64,000 nt of DNA from Arthrobacter nitrophenolicus (GCF_000332815.1 NZ_AOFD01000009.1:1-64000), one strand, 5' to 3'; positions 17,976 to 27,673 are shown, counted from the stretch's first letter. Notes: generated by a model from the sequence alone, not told the origin. Translations and numbers: made by a program.

Positions 17976-19052
17976 TCAGCTGCGCGGCCTGCGCCCGCCC
18001 AGTGCACGGCTGACGTCGCCAGCCTGCTTGAGTGTTGCGCGGAGTTCCTTGGGCAGCGAGAACAGGAGGTCCTCTTCAGCGGTGACTACTTCCTCCACGG
18101 TGCCGTAGCCGTACTCGGCCAGCAGCCGCAGCACATCCTGCACCAGGACTTCGGGAACGGAAGCACCGGACGTCACGCCCACGGTGGCCACACCCTCGAA
18201 CCAGGCTTCGTCCACCTCGTTGGCGAAATCCACCCGGTAGGAAGCCTTGGCACCGTATTCGAGGGCCACCTCCACGAGGCGGACAGAGTTGGAGGAGTTG
18301 GCCGAGCCGACCACGATCACCAAGTCCGCCTGCGGCGAGATCTTCTTGATGGCCACCTGCCGGTTGGTGGTGGCGTAGCAGATGTCGTCGCTGGGCGGGT
18401 CCTGGAGCGTGGGGAAGCGTTCCTTCAGCAGCCGGACCGTTTCCATGGTCTCGTCGACACTGAGGGTGGTCTGCGAGAGCCAGATGACTTTTTCCGGGTC
18501 CCGCACGGTGACCTTGTCCACCTCGTGCGGGCCATTGATGATCTGGATGTGCTCGGGCGCTTCGCCCGCCGTGCCTTCGACTTCCTCGTGGCCGTCGTGG
18601 CCGATCAGGAGGATGTCGAAATCATCCTTGGCGAACCGGACGGCTTCCTTATGCACCTTGGTCACCAAGGGGCAGGTTGCATCGATGGTGCGCAGCCCGC
18701 GTTCCTCGGCTGATTCGACCACCGCGGGAGAGACACCGTGCGCAGAGAAGATGACCAGGGCGCCCTCGGGCACCTCATCGGTTTCATCCACGAAGATGGC
18801 GCCCTTTTCCTCCAGGGAGCTGACCACGTGGACGTTGTGCACAATCTGCTTACGCACGTAGACCGGCGGGCCGTAGTGTTCCAGGGCCTTTTCGACGGCG
18901 ATGACCGCGCGGTCCACGCCGGCACAGTAACCGCGGGGCGCGGCCAGCAGCACCTTCTTGGTTCCCAGGACGGGGGCTGCAGCTGCTACTTCCTCCGGGG
19001 AGCGGCGCCGACGCGGGATGGTGGGCATCGAAAGGGAAACAGAGGAGGTCAT
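17976..19052 (-). CDS. ispH: 4-hydroxy-3-methylbut-2-enyl diphosphate reductase
   Basis: The last enzyme of the MEP isoprenoid pathway. It reduces HMBPP to IPP and DMAPP with a 4Fe-4S cluster. The three cluster cysteines are visible at 43 (RGYCAG), 127 (DATCPL) and 225 (DICYATTN), with the AHGVSP histidine at 105 and the substrate-binding SANSSNS near the C-terminal third. The 358 aa include an N-terminal extension of about 30 residues before the conserved core, as in other actinobacteria. TAGCAT lies 7 nt upstream of ATG 19052 and overlaps the upstream gene's stop; GGAGAA touches the start codon. Confidence 0.96.
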   Translation of the reverse strand: MTSSVSLSMPTIPRRRRSPEEVAAAAPVLGTKKVLLAAPRGYCAGVDRAVIAVEKALEHYGPPVYVRKQIVHNVHVVSSLEEKGAIFVDETDEVPEGALVIFSAHGVSPAVVESAEERGLRTIDATCPLVTKVHKEAVRFAKDDFDILLIGHDGHEEVEGTAGEAPEHIQIINGPHEVDKVTVRDPEKVIWLSQTTLSVDETMETVRLLKERFPTLQDPPSDDICYATTNRQVAIKKISPQADLVIVVGSANSSNSVRLVEVALEYGAKASYRVDFANEVDEAWFEGVATVGVTSGASVPEVLVQDVLRLLAEYGYGTVEEVVTAEEDLLFSLPKELRATLKQAGDVSRALGGRRPRS

Positions 19053-19058
19053 TTCTCC

Positions 19059-19064
19059 ATGCTA
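19059..19064 (-). promoter_or_regulatory. -10 hexamer TAGCAT of ispH
   Basis: It is spaced 7 nt from ATG 19052 and overlaps the stop codon of the upstream membrane-protein gene. It would let ispH be expressed independently. Confidence 0.4.
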
Positions 19065-19913
19065 CCGGGTTGCCCCCGGCCGCCTCCGCGATGCGATCCC
19101 GGCCACAGTGCCCAACACCACCAGCACGCCACCGGCGATGGCTGCAGCAACGGTCCAGCGCGTGAAGTCGGCGGTGGCCGCGGCCACGAATTCGTTCCGG
19201 AACAAGTTGGCCACCTCGTTGCCGGTGTCCGTGGCCAGCGCCCGCGCCGAACCTATCTGCGCACCGAGGGCCCACAGCCCGGCGAGGGCCAACCCGCCCA
19301 GCCCGGCGGCCATCAGTACCGTCCAGCGCCGGCGGGCCGCAACAAGGGCCAGGAGGAAGGCGATGCCGGACCCTGCAGCAAGCATGTAGCCCATGGGGGC
19401 GTAGGTCGCCAGCCGCTCCGTCCACTCCCGCTGTTCGGGCTGGCCGACGTTGATCAGAGTCTCCCCCGGCGGATCCAGCGGAAGCCTGGTGGCCCGCGAG
19501 ATCTCCTCAACACCCAGTGCCACCAGCGGCGCCACGTCCAGGGTGAGGGAGGACACGGATCCGGTGGCGCCCGGATCTGCTGGGGCCTGCGGGAAACTCA
19601 GCCGGTGGCTCTTGCGGAGGGTCTCTTCCCAGGCCGCCGGATACCCCGGCAGGCCGGCCAGTGACGTGGCGGCGTCCTCCAGCACCGGTTGGACAAGGTC
19701 CTCGAGGAAGCCGGGGACTGCGCTGGTGTCAATGGTTCCTACAGCCGCCGTGGCGAGCTGCTGCTGGAACTCCGGGTTCTTTCCCAGCGGGGCCGCCAGT
19801 TCCACGAACCCGTCCTCCTGGACGAGGTTGCGGTCGAGCCAGATGGCCGGGACGGCCACGGCTGCCAGCAGGACACCCAGCACGGTGGCCACGGCGGAAA
19901 CAAAAGTGCGCAC
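19062..19913 (-). CDS. Actinobacterial membrane protein of unknown function
   Basis: 283 aa. One N-terminal helix (residues 4-25) is followed by an extracytoplasmic domain of about 150 residues. Then come a helix at about 175-195, one at about 200-220 and a last one near 250-272, ending in RRRPGATR. The outer domain begins with a segment seen in other actinobacterial membrane proteins (WLDRNLVQEDGFVELAAPLGKNPEFQQQL). I do not recognise a catalytic motif. The start GTG 19913 has GAAGGA 7 nt upstream. It lies directly upstream of ispH and divergent from xseA. No function is assigned. Confidence 0.7.
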   Translation of the reverse strand: MRTFVSAVATVLGVLLAAVAVPAIWLDRNLVQEDGFVELAAPLGKNPEFQQQLATAAVGTIDTSAVPGFLEDLVQPVLEDAATSLAGLPGYPAAWEETLRKSHRLSFPQAPADPGATGSVSSLTLDVAPLVALGVEEISRATRLPLDPPGETLINVGQPEQREWTERLATYAPMGYMLAAGSGIAFLLALVAARRRWTVLMAAGLGGLALAGLWALGAQIGSARALATDTGNEVANLFRNEFVAAATADFTRWTVAAAIAGGVLVVLGTVAGIASRRRPGATR

Positions 19914-20077
19914 AGCAGGTCCTTCGTCGTTGTTGGCGGTAGACCCATCCTAGGCAAAGGATCCTGGCGGGATTCTGTCAGTCCCGCATGCTACAGCTTA
20001 TGGATAAGGTTGAATGGCCGCCGTACAACAGACGAAGGACCCCATGCCCGCAGCTCCAGTCCCGCAAGGGCGTTTGC

Positions 20078-21415
20078 ATGTCTGACCAGGCTTCCCTTCC
20101 CGGCACCGCACCCTCCACGCTGCCTGCGACGGCCGCTGAAACCACCCCGGACAACCCCTGGCCGCTGCAGTTGCTCTCGCAGAAGCTCAAGGCCCACATC
20201 GACAGGACGCCCTCCGCGTGGGTTGAAGGCCAGGTCATCGAGCTGAACCGGCGCGGAAGCAACGCCTACCTGACGCTGCGGGATGTTGATGCCGAAGTTT
20301 CCCTGCCCGCCTCGGTCTGGACCAAGGTACTGGAGCGGCAGAACCTGCCCCTTGAACGCGGATCGCGCGTGGTGGCCCTGCTGAAACCCGAATTCTGGAT
20401 GAAGACAGGCCGGCTCAATATGCTGGTCCGCGACATCCGGCCGGTGGGCCTGGGTGATTTGCTGGCGCGGATTGAACGGCTCCGGCAGGCCCTCTCCGCT
20501 GAAGGGCTCTTCGCCGATTCACGCAAGAAACCGCTCCCCCTGCTGCCGCACCGGATCGGCCTGATCACCGGCCGGGACTCGGACGCCAAGAAGGACGTCC
20601 TGCGGAACGCCGCGCTGCGGTGGCCAGCGGTGGAGTTTGAAATCAGGGAAGTGGCCGTCCAGGGCAACGCTGCGGTGTCGCAGGTAGTCCGGGCCCTCCG
20701 CGAGCTGGATGCCCACCCCGTGGTGGACGTCATTGTGATCGCCCGCGGCGGCGGCGCACTCGAGGACCTGCTCCCGTTCAACAGCGAGGAACTGATCCGG
20801 GCCGTGGCGGCGGCGGCCACCCCGGTGGTAAGTGCCATCGGGCACGAGGCGGACCGGCCGCTGCTGGACGACGTCGCCGACCTGCGGGCGTCCACGCCCA
20901 CGGATGCAGCCAAACGGATTGTCCCGGAGGTGTCCGAGGAACTGGCCGGCGTCCGGCAGGCGCGGGAACAGCTACGCCGCTGCATAGACCGCCTGGTGGA
21001 CCGGGAAGCGGACAGGCTTGCCTCGTTGCGCTCCCGCCCCGTCCTGGCGTCTCCGGAAGGGCTGGTCACTGTCAGGGCGGAGGAGATCGAGCGGCTGCTG
21101 AGGCGGTCGTCGGCGGCCGTGAACTCCACCGTGGTCCGGGCTGCGGACCAGCTGGAACACCTCAAGGCGCAGGTGCGGGCATTGTCGCCGCAGAAGACAC
21201 TCGACCGCGGGTACGCCGTCGTCGAACTCTCAGGTGGACAGGCGGCGCCCACTGCGGTTGCCGGCCACGCTGTGGTCCGCCGCCCGGCGGATGCACCGGC
21301 AGGCTCACCGCTTTCCATCCGGGTGGCGGAAGGGCGCTTCGGCGCCACCTCCACCGGAACGGGCAGCCCTGCTGCGGACACGGACGAACTTCAGGAAGGA
21401 GACGCTCATGAGTGA
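20078..21415 (+). CDS. xseA: Exodeoxyribonuclease VII large subunit
   Basis: The catalytic and OB-fold subunit of the single-strand-specific exonuclease VII. The 445 aa start at ATG 20078 (MSDQASLPG), with AAGGG 8 nt upstream. The OB-fold is WVEGQVIELNRRGSNAYLTLRD (residues about 49-70). The catalytic domain shows HRIGLITGRDSDAKKDVL, DVIVIARGGGALEDLLPFNSEELIRA and SAIGHEADRPLLDDVADLRASTPTDAA, followed by a coiled-coil tail and the terminal LDRGYAVV repeat-like segment. Its last 8 bp overlap xseB (ATGAGTGA), so the two are translationally coupled. An upstream ATG at 19988 lacks a ribosome site. Confidence 0.95.
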   Translation: MSDQASLPGTAPSTLPATAAETTPDNPWPLQLLSQKLKAHIDRTPSAWVEGQVIELNRRGSNAYLTLRDVDAEVSLPASVWTKVLERQNLPLERGSRVVALLKPEFWMKTGRLNMLVRDIRPVGLGDLLARIERLRQALSAEGLFADSRKKPLPLLPHRIGLITGRDSDAKKDVLRNAALRWPAVEFEIREVAVQGNAAVSQVVRALRELDAHPVVDVIVIARGGGALEDLLPFNSEELIRAVAAAATPVVSAIGHEADRPLLDDVADLRASTPTDAAKRIVPEVSEELAGVRQAREQLRRCIDRLVDREADRLASLRSRPVLASPEGLVTVRAEEIERLLRRSSAAVNSTVVRAADQLEHLKAQVRALSPQKTLDRGYAVVELSGGQAAPTAVAGHAVVRRPADAPAGSPLSIRVAEGRFGATSTGTGSPAADTDELQEGDAHE

Positions 21416-21625
21416 GCAGACAACAGACGCCGGGATCGCGGGCCTGAGCTACGAGGAGGCACGCGAGCAGCTCATCGCCGTCGTGGGCCGGCTCGAGGCC
21501 GGAGGCGCCAGCTCGAAGAGTCGCTGGCGCTGTGGGAGCGGGGCGAAGCCCTGGCCACCCGATGCGAGGAATGGCTGGAAGGGGCAAGGAAGCGGCTGGC
21601 CGCTGCCCGCGACCAGCCGCTCTAA
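21408..21625 (+). pseudogene. xseB: Exodeoxyribonuclease VII small subunit, broken by one-base deletion
   Basis: ATG 21408 lies inside the xseA stop region and has AGGAAGGA 7 nt upstream. The first frame reads [22 protein letters not shown]...LEAGGAS and is typical XseB. A C is missing near 21512. Restoring it gives [30 protein letters not shown] and a stop at 21625, for a normal 72 aa. The protein is a small helical partner that multimerises on XseA. The overlap with intact xseA argues for a sequencing error. Confidence 0.92.
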
Positions 21626-21634
21626 CAGGCACGC

Positions 21635-22489
21635 TCAGGAGCGGAGGATCAGTTCCCGCTCGGTGGGAACGTCGAACTCGGCTTTGGGCCACTCAAGGTG
21701 CAGGTCTTCCAGGGCGCCCAGGAGCAGTTGTTGCACGGCGATCCGGGCGTACCACTTCTTGTTGGCCGGAACCACGTGCCAGGGAGCGTCCGGAGTGCTT
21801 GTCTCCTCGATGGCCGACTGGTACGCGTTCATGTAGTCCTCCCAGAACGCGCGTTCGTCGAGGTCCCCCCGGTTGTATTTCCAGTGCTTTTCCGGGTTGT
21901 CCAGCCGGGCCAGCAGCCTCTCTTTCTGCTCCTTGCCGCTGATGTGGAGCATCACCTTCACCACCTTGGTACCGGAGTCGGTCAGCCGGTCCTCGAATTC
22001 CCTGATCGCCGCGTAGCGGCGTTTGATCTCGTCGGGGCTGGCCCAGCCGTGCACCCGGTGGATCAGGACGTCCTCGTAGTGGGACCGGTCGAAGACGCCC
22101 ACCATGCCGGCGGCCGGCACTTCCTTCTCGATCCGCCAGAGGAAATCGTAGGACTTCTCCTCGTCAGTGGGTGCCTTGAAGGCCTTGAACTGGACACCCT
22201 GGGGATCCATGGCCGCCATGACGTGCTTGACGATCCCGCCCTTGCCGGCGGTGTCCATGGCCTGGAGGATCAGCAGGATCCGCTTCCGGCCGCCGAAACG
22301 GGACTCGGCGAACAGCTTTTCCTGCAACTCGGTGAGCTCGTCGTCCATGTCTGCCAGCAGGAGCCGGCCGTCCTCCTTGGTGCCGCTGTAGCCGGGAGTG
22401 GAGTCCGGATCGACGTCGGAGAGGGAAAACCCGTCCCCTACCCGAAGGGTTTCAGAAGGATGCTGATCGAAGCGAATGACGCCGGCCAT
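21635..22489 (-). CDS. ppk2: Polyphosphate kinase 2 family protein
   Basis: Transfers phosphate between polyphosphate and nucleoside mono- or diphosphates. The 284 aa contain Walker A AMDTAGKGG (77-85), the lid/recognition segment FKAPTDEEKSYDFLWRIEKEVPA and Walker B-like GVFDRSHYEDVL (Asp134). The near-terminal KKWYARIAVQQLL is also characteristic. Start ATG 22489 has AAAGGA 7 nt upstream. An N-terminal extension to 22525 is possible but has no ribosome site. Whether it prefers AMP or ADP cannot be read with certainty here. It is convergent with xseB. Confidence 0.9.
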   Translation of the reverse strand: MAGVIRFDQHPSETLRVGDGFSLSDVDPDSTPGYSGTKEDGRLLLADMDDELTELQEKLFAESRFGGRKRILLILQAMDTAGKGGIVKHVMAAMDPQGVQFKAFKAPTDEEKSYDFLWRIEKEVPAAGMVGVFDRSHYEDVLIHRVHGWASPDEIKRRYAAIREFEDRLTDSGTKVVKVMLHISGKEQKERLLARLDNPEKHWKYNRGDLDERAFWEDYMNAYQSAIEETSTPDAPWHVVPANKKWYARIAVQQLLLGALEDLHLEWPKAEFDVPTERELILRS

Positions 22490-22541
22490 GGGGGGATCCT
22501 TTCCGCGAGGTGCCACGGGACTCAAAGCCCGTGTGCACAGG

Positions 22542-23760
22542 CTAGTTCCCCTGGTACCTGCTCAGGAAGTCCCCCATCCGGCCAACAGCTTCCTCGATGT
22601 CCTTGACGTTGGGGAGCGTGACCATGCGGAAATGGTCCGGACGCACCCAGTTGAACGCGCGGCCGTGGGACACCAGGATCTTCTGCTCCTTGAGGAGGTC
22701 CAGGACAAACTTCTCGTCGTCCCGGATGTGGTAGACCTCGGGGTCAAGCTTCGGGAAGAGGTACAGGGCGCCGCGTGCCTGCTGCGTGCTCACGCCGGGG
22801 ATGGCGTTCAGCATGTCGTAGGCCTTGTTGCGCTGCTCCAGCAGGCGGCCGCCGGGCAGGATCAGGTCGTTGATGCTCTGGTATCCGCCCAGCGCCGTCT
22901 GGATGGCGTGCTGCGCCGGGACGTTGGCGCACAGCCGCATGTTGGCCAGCAGGCTGATGCCTTCAAGGTAGTCGGCGGCGTCCTTCTTGGGGCCGGAGAT
23001 GGCCATCCAGCCCGCGCGGTAGCCGCACACCCGGTACGCCTTGGACAGCCCGCTGAAGGTCAGGCACAGGACGTGGTCGCCGGTGAGGCCGGCGAGGTTG
23101 ATGTGGACGGCGTCCTCGTACAGGATCTTTTCGTAGATCTCGTCGGCGAAGATCACCAGCGTGCTTCTCTGCCAGGGCAACGATGCGCTTGAGCGTCTCC
23201 TCCGGGTACACGGCGCCGGTGGGGTTGTTCGGGTTGATCACCACGATGCCCTTGGTCCGGGGCGTGATCTTGGCTTCCAGGTCCTCCAGGTCGGGCTGCC
23301 AGCCGGATTCCTCGTCGCAGAGGTAGTGCACGGGTTTTCCGCTGGCCAGCGCGACGGAGGCGGTCCAGAGCGGGTAGTCCGGGGTGGGGATGAGGACTTC
23401 GTCGCCGTCGTCCAGCAGCGCCATCAGGGACATGGTGATGAGTTCGCTGACGCCGTTGCCCAGGTAGATGTCGTCCACGTGGATGTTCTGGATGCCGCGG
23501 GTCTGGTAGTACTGCGAGACGGCCGTCCGTGCGGAGAAGATGCCGCGGGAGTCGCTGTAGCCCTGGGCGTGGGGCAGGTGGCGGATCATGTCCACCAGGA
23601 TGGCGTCGGGGGCCTCGAAGCCGAACGGTGCGGGGTTGCCGATGTTCAGCTTGAGGATCCGGTGGCCCTCCGCTTCCATCTGCTGGGCGGCTTGCAGGAT
23701 CGGTCCACGGATGTCGTAAAGGACGTTGTTGAGCTTCGTGGACTGCCTGAATTCTGCCAT
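22542..23760 (-). pseudogene. Alanine-type PLP aminotransferase (AlaA/AlaT group), frameshifted
   Basis: The N-terminal frame (ATG 23760) reads MAEFRQSTKLNNVLYDIRGP, then NIGNPAPFGFEAPD, GYSDSRGIFSAR and INPNNPTGAVYP. The C-terminal frame carries FADEIYEKILYED, FSGLSKAYRVCGYRAGW (PLP lysine) and FRMVTLPNVKDIEEA. The frame changes near 23160 (net +1 or -2) inside AEKH-LVIFADE. Together they give about 406 aa, the normal length of glutamate-pyruvate type transaminases feeding alanine and valine synthesis. CATATT lies 7 nt upstream of the ATG, so the mRNA may be leaderless. Confidence 0.88.
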
Positions 23761-23766
23761 CCCTCA

Positions 23767-23772
23767 AATATG
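23767..23772 (-). promoter_or_regulatory. -10 hexamer CATATT of the aminotransferase gene
   Basis: It lies 7 nt upstream of ATG 23760. GAGGG overlaps the spacing but is too close to act as a usual ribosome site. Confidence 0.4.
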
Positions 23773-23814
23773 CCACAGGAAGGATGCACGGCTGTTGAGA
23801 CCTCGCCCACACGC

Positions 23815-23860
23815 ACGACGGCGGCTGCCGGACTTCGGAAAGTCCGGCAGCCGCCGTCGT
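23815..23860. terminator. Strong hairpin between the betaine operon and the aminotransferase gene
   Basis: A perfect 21-bp stem with tetraloop CGGA lies just downstream of the betaine-type binding-protein gene. There is no long U-run. Confidence 0.85.
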
Positions 23861-23900
23861 CATCACAGTGCGGAAGGCCCGGCGGGCGCGTGAAAGGCCC

Positions 23901-24863
23901 CTACTTGAGAATGCCCTTATCCTTCAGCCAGGCTTCGGCTGCTTCCTTGGCACCCTGCTTCTGGCTGCCGCTGACAGCACGGTTGAGGTTGATCAGGTCC
24001 TCGGTGGTCAGCTGGCTGGACACGTTGTTCAGCGCTTCCTTGGCCTTGTCCGTCATTTTGGCCTCGTTGTACAGCGGGATGACCTGCTGGGCGATGAAGT
24101 TGTTCTTCGGGTCCTCCAGGACCACCAGGTCGTTGTCGGCGATGGACGGGGTGGTGGTGTAGATGTCGGCCACCTGGACCTGGTCCTCCAGCAGCGCCTT
24201 CAGGGTCAGCGGCCCGCCGCCGTCGCTGAAGGGTTCCAGCTTCTTCGGCTCGCAGTTGTAGTTCTCCTTCAGGCCGGGCAGCCCGTAGGCACGCTCGGCG
24301 AAGGTGGCAGGGGCGCCGACAGTGATCTCGCTGCAGACCTTTGCGAGGTCCTCGATGGACTTCAGCTGGTACTTCTCGGCCGTTGCCTTGGTGACCACCA
24401 TGGCGTCCTTGTTTTCCGCCTTGGACGCGTCCAGCACGGCCAGGCCGTCCGGCAGCTTGTCCGGAAGGGCCTTGGCGATGTCCTCGGCCGACTCCTCCGT
24501 GGCTGCCTTGTCGACGTGCAGCAGCAGGTTGCCGGTGTAGTCCGGGACAACGTCAACGGAACCGTCCTGGACGGCCTTGAAGTAGACCTCGCGGGAGCCG
24601 ATGTTCGGCTTGGTTGTGGCGGTAACGCCGGCGGCGTTCAGTGCCCCCGCGTACAGTTCGGCGATGATCTGGCTCTCCGGGAAGTCAGCGGAGCCGACCA
24701 CCAGGGAGGTTGCTTCGCCGGATGCTCCGCCTGTGGTTTCCGGAGCCTCGCTCAGGGGGTCTGACGAACCGCCGCATGCGGACAGCGCCATTGCCAGGCC
24801 GAGTCCTGCGGCCAGCCCGCCAAATGTCCGCCTGCCCAGGCGTGGGTGACGGCTTTGTTTCAT
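23901..24863 (-). CDS. Glycine betaine/choline-type ABC substrate-binding lipoprotein
   Basis: 320 aa. The N-terminus has RRTFGG before a hydrophobic segment and lipobox LSAC; the preceding twin arginine in HPRLGRRTF is not a clear Tat motif. The domain is of the OpuAC type: VVGSADFPESQIIAELYAGAL, VDVVPDYTGNLL, GAPATFAERAYGLPGL and VQVADIYTTTPSIADNDLVVLEDPKN. It captures osmoprotectants such as glycine betaine, choline or carnitine outside the membrane; the exact ligand is not readable. ATG 24863 overlaps the upstream permease stop as ATGA. It is last in a four-gene operon. Confidence 0.9.
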   Translation of the reverse strand: MKQSRHPRLGRRTFGGLAAGLGLAMALSACGGSSDPLSEAPETTGGASGEATSLVVGSADFPESQIIAELYAGALNAAGVTATTKPNIGSREVYFKAVQDGSVDVVPDYTGNLLLHVDKAATEESAEDIAKALPDKLPDGLAVLDASKAENKDAMVVTKATAEKYQLKSIEDLAKVCSEITVGAPATFAERAYGLPGLKENYNCEPKKLEPFSDGGGPLTLKALLEDQVQVADIYTTTPSIADNDLVVLEDPKNNFIAQQVIPLYNEAKMTDKAKEALNNVSSQLTTEDLINLNRAVSGSQKQGAKEAAEAWLKDKGILK

Positions 24864-25603
24864 GGTTTACCTCCTTGGACAACAGGCTCCGTGGCTACGG
24901 GGTCTGTGAGATCGGCCGCAGCCTGCTGGCTGCGGCGGGACTGCCCTGCTGCCCCTGGTGTCAGGAACAGCCGCTGGAACAGGGACAAAACAAGGTCGAC
25001 GGCGATGGCCAGCGCTGCGATGAGCAGTGACCCTCCCAGCATCTGCGGGAAGTCGCTGAGGACCAGCCCGTCGAAGAGGTACCGGCCCAGGCCGCCGAGG
25101 TTGATGTAGGCAACCACAGAGACGGTGGCGATCACCTGCAGCACGCCGGTCCGGAAACCTCCGAACATTACCGTCAGGGCGTTGGGAAGCTCCGCGCGGA
25201 ACAGGACCTGGAGCTCAGTCATCCCCATGGCGCGGGCGGCGTCCACCACGTTCCGGTCCACGCTGGAAATCCCTGCATAGGTCCCGGCCAGGAGCGGCGG
25301 CACGGTCAGGATCACCAGCGCCCAGACCGGCGGCATGAGGCCGATCCCGGCGAGCAGGACGAAGAGCGTCAGCAGGCCGAGTGTGGGCAGGGCCCGCAAG
25401 GCCCCTGCCAGCGCCACGATCGCCACCCGGCCCCTGCCGGTATGTCCGACATACATGCCCACGGGGACCGCGATGGCCACGGCAATCAGCATCACCAGGC
25501 CCGTGTACTGGAGGTGCTCACCCAGCCTCGCCGGGATGCCGGCGGCGCCGGTCCAGTTTTCCGGGTCGGCCAGCCAGGCAAAGGTATCGCTGAAGACGCT
25601 CAC
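24860..25603 (-). CDS. Glycine betaine/choline-type ABC permease (second)
   Basis: A 247-aa inner-membrane permease with about six helices. The family loop is ARAMGMTELQVLFRAELPNALTVMFGGFRTGVLQVIATVSV. I chose GTG 25603 (VSVFSDTFAW), which overlaps the preceding permease stop as GTGA; the ORF upstream of it is a shadow of that gene. The C-terminal tail after LFLTPG is hydrophilic. It pairs with the 25600-26331 permease to form the channel. Confidence 0.9.
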   Translation of the reverse strand: MSVFSDTFAWLADPENWTGAAGIPARLGEHLQYTGLVMLIAVAIAVPVGMYVGHTGRGRVAIVALAGALRALPTLGLLTLFVLLAGIGLMPPVWALVILTVPPLLAGTYAGISSVDRNVVDAARAMGMTELQVLFRAELPNALTVMFGGFRTGVLQVIATVSVVAYINLGGLGRYLFDGLVLSDFPQMLGGSLLIAALAIAVDLVLSLFQRLFLTPGAAGQSRRSQQAAADLTDPVATEPVVQGGKP

Positions 25604-26331
25604 GCGCTTCCACCCCCAGTCCCCGGAGCGGCGAGCCTTGCCTCCGCGGATGCAGGCTCGAGCCTGCCTGCGGCCAGGCCCTGCGGGCCACGTCCCTTCC
25701 CGGCGCGCTCCCACGGGGTCAGGATGCGCTCCAGCAGGACCAGCAACGCGTCCATGACCAGCGCCAGGACCAGGATGGCGATGATTCCCACCACCACCTC
25801 GGTCACGAAGTCCCGCTGCAGGCCCGAGGTGAACAGCATGCCCAGGTTTCCGATGCCCAGCAGGGCGGCGACGCTGACCAGGGAGATGTTGCTGACGGAG
25901 ACCACCCGCAGGCCGGCGAACAGGACCGGGAGGGACAGCGGCAGGTCAACCTGCAGGAACCGTGCCAGCGGCTTGTAGCCCATGGCCACAGCGGCCTGGC
26001 TGATCTCGGCGTCCACGGAATCGAAGGCGTCCAGGGCGGCGCGGACCAGCAGCGCAATGGCGTAGATGGTCAGGGCCACCACCACGTTGAGCGGATCCAG
26101 GATCCGGGTGCCCAGGATGGTGGGCAGGATGATGAAGAGGGCCAGCGACGGAATGGTGTACAGCAGCGAGGATGCGGTCAGCACCACGGAGCGGAGTGCG
26201 CGGTGCTGCCGGGCGAGCTGGGCCAGCGGGATGGAAATCAGCAGGCCCAGGACCATGGGCACAATGGCCAGCACCATGTGCTGGCCTGCGCGTTCAAAGA
26301 CCATGCCGCTGTTGGCGAGGAACCACTCCAT
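25600..26331 (-). CDS. Glycine betaine/choline-type ABC permease (first)
   Basis: A 243-aa permease. Helices include MVLAIVPMVLGLLISIPLA, LLYTIPSLALFIILPTILG and VVVGIIAILVLALVMDALLVLLE. The coupling loop AVAMGYKPLARFLQVDLPLSLPVLFAGLRVVSVSNI contacts the ATPase. The start overlaps the ATPase stop by one base (TGATG), so translation is coupled. The C-terminal tail of about 30 residues is Ala/Gly/Pro-rich. Confidence 0.9.
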   Translation of the reverse strand: MEWFLANSGMVFERAGQHMVLAIVPMVLGLLISIPLAQLARQHRALRSVVLTASSLLYTIPSLALFIILPTILGTRILDPLNVVVALTIYAIALLVRAALDAFDSVDAEISQAAVAMGYKPLARFLQVDLPLSLPVLFAGLRVVSVSNISLVSVAALLGIGNLGMLFTSGLQRDFVTEVVVGIIAILVLALVMDALLVLLERILTPWERAGKGRGPQGLAAGRLEPASAEARLAAPGTGGGSA

Positions 26332-27431
26332 CAGAGTGCGGCCTGCCGCAGCTGGCGTGCTTCCTCGATCAGCGCCAGGACTTCGCCGCCCCGGACGGCG
26401 CCCAGCACCTTGCCTTCCGAATCCACTGCCACGCCCAGGCCCGACGGCGACGACAGGGCCGCGTCGAGCGCCTTCCGCAGGCTTTCGCCGGGCCGGAACA
26501 GGGAACCGCCGGGAATCAGCCCGGTGTCGGTGCCGGGGGTCGACCAGCCGAGCGGGCGCATGTCCTGGTCCACCACCAACTGCCAGCCGCCGGCTGCTGC
26601 CGGGTCGGACTCCGGGCCGGACGGGCCGCGGACGATGGTCGGCACCGGGTGGAGCGTGACGCCGTCGGACGGGGTGAAGCCCAGATGCCGGAAGCCCCGG
26701 TCCCGGCCCACGAAGGAGGCAACGAAATCGTTGGCCGGTGCCCGCAGGATCTCCTCCGGCGTGGCGTACTGGGCGAGCCTGCCGCCCACGGCGAAGACCG
26801 CCACCCTGTCCCCCAGCGTGGTGGCCTCGTCAATATCGTGGGTGACGAAGACGATGGTCTTGGCCAGGTCCTTCTGCAGCCGCAGCAGCTCCTGCTGCAG
26901 TTCGTCGCGGACCACCGGGTCCACGGCGCTGAAGGGTTCATCCATGAGCAGGACCGGCGGATCCGCGGCGAGGGCGCGGGCCACCCCGACGCGCTGCTGC
27001 TGGCCGCCGGAAAGCTGCGAGGGGTACCGCTTGGCCAGGGGTCGGGCCAGGCCCACCACGTCCAGGAGTTCCTCGGCGCGCCTGCGGGCGTCCGCCTTGG
27101 ACACCCCGTTCAGCCGGGGAACGGTGGCGATGTTGTCCAGCACCGTGCGGTGCGGCAGCAAGCCGGCGGACTGCATGACGTACCCCATGGAGCGCCGCAG
27201 CTCGGAGGCCGGCACGGAGGTGACATCCCGGCCGCCCACCGTGATGGTGCCGCTGGTGGGTTCCACCATCCGGTTGATCATGCGCAGCGAGGTGGTCTTG
27301 CCGCAGCCTGATGGTCCGACGAAGACCGTGATGGTGCCTTTGGCGATGGACAGCGAGAGGTTGTCCACGGCCGGCTGCCCGCCCTGGTACTGCTTGGTAA
27401 CGCTCTGGAACTCGATCATCGCCTGGTCCAT
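26331..27431 (-). CDS. opuCA: Glycine betaine/choline-type ABC ATPase with CBS tail
   Basis: A 366-aa ATPase of the OpuCA/ProV type. Walker A VGPSGCGKTTSLRMINRM (38-45 core), signature LSGGQQQRVGVARAL, Walker B VLLMDEPFSAVDP, and the QSAGLLPHRTVLDNI Q-loop segment. The C-terminal region from about 290 (LGWSTPGTDTG...LFRPGESLRKALDAAL...GVAVDSEGKVLGAVRG) looks like CBS-domain material; in this family such tails sense ionic strength. ATG 27431 is taken; MIEF at 27419 is an alternative. It is the first gene of the operon and divergent from pirin. Confidence 0.92.
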   Translation of the reverse strand: MDQAMIEFQSVTKQYQGGQPAVDNLSLSIAKGTITVFVGPSGCGKTTSLRMINRMVEPTSGTITVGGRDVTSVPASELRRSMGYVMQSAGLLPHRTVLDNIATVPRLNGVSKADARRRAEELLDVVGLARPLAKRYPSQLSGGQQQRVGVARALAADPPVLLMDEPFSAVDPVVRDELQQELLRLQKDLAKTIVFVTHDIDEATTLGDRVAVFAVGGRLAQYATPEEILRAPANDFVASFVGRDRGFRHLGFTPSDGVTLHPVPTIVRGPSGPESDPAAAGGWQLVVDQDMRPLGWSTPGTDTGLIPGGSLFRPGESLRKALDAALSSPSGLGVAVDSEGKVLGAVRGGEVLALIEEARQLRQAAL

Positions 27432-27661
27432 GGTGCGGACTTACCTGTTCTGTTGGACGGCATCTGAATGCACGCGACATTGTCATCAGCACGCTGATAG
27501 TTACGGTAACCCAATCCGGGGCCGGCATCACCGGTGGCGGCACCTAATCCGCGCAAAGGATTCCCTACTGTGACCATTCGGAGCCGCACGTGATGCGGAC
27601 TGGCGCAGATCCTGATCACGGGGCGTTGGGGGAAGCACTGACCGGCCCGCCTGCACCGGCC

Positions 27662-27667
27662 TAGAGT
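27662..27667 (+). promoter_or_regulatory. -10 hexamer TAGAGT of the pirin gene
   Basis: It ends 7 nt before GTG 27674. GGAGG abuts the start codon directly, too close for normal use, so a leaderless mRNA is likely. Confidence 0.5.
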
Positions 27668-27673
27668 TGGAGG

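Noticed and set aside
24801..24863. Tat signal in the betaine-binding lipoprotein
   Set aside because: The RR lies in HPRLGRRTFGG without the SRRxFLK pattern, and the lipobox LSAC supports Sec-lipoprotein export.
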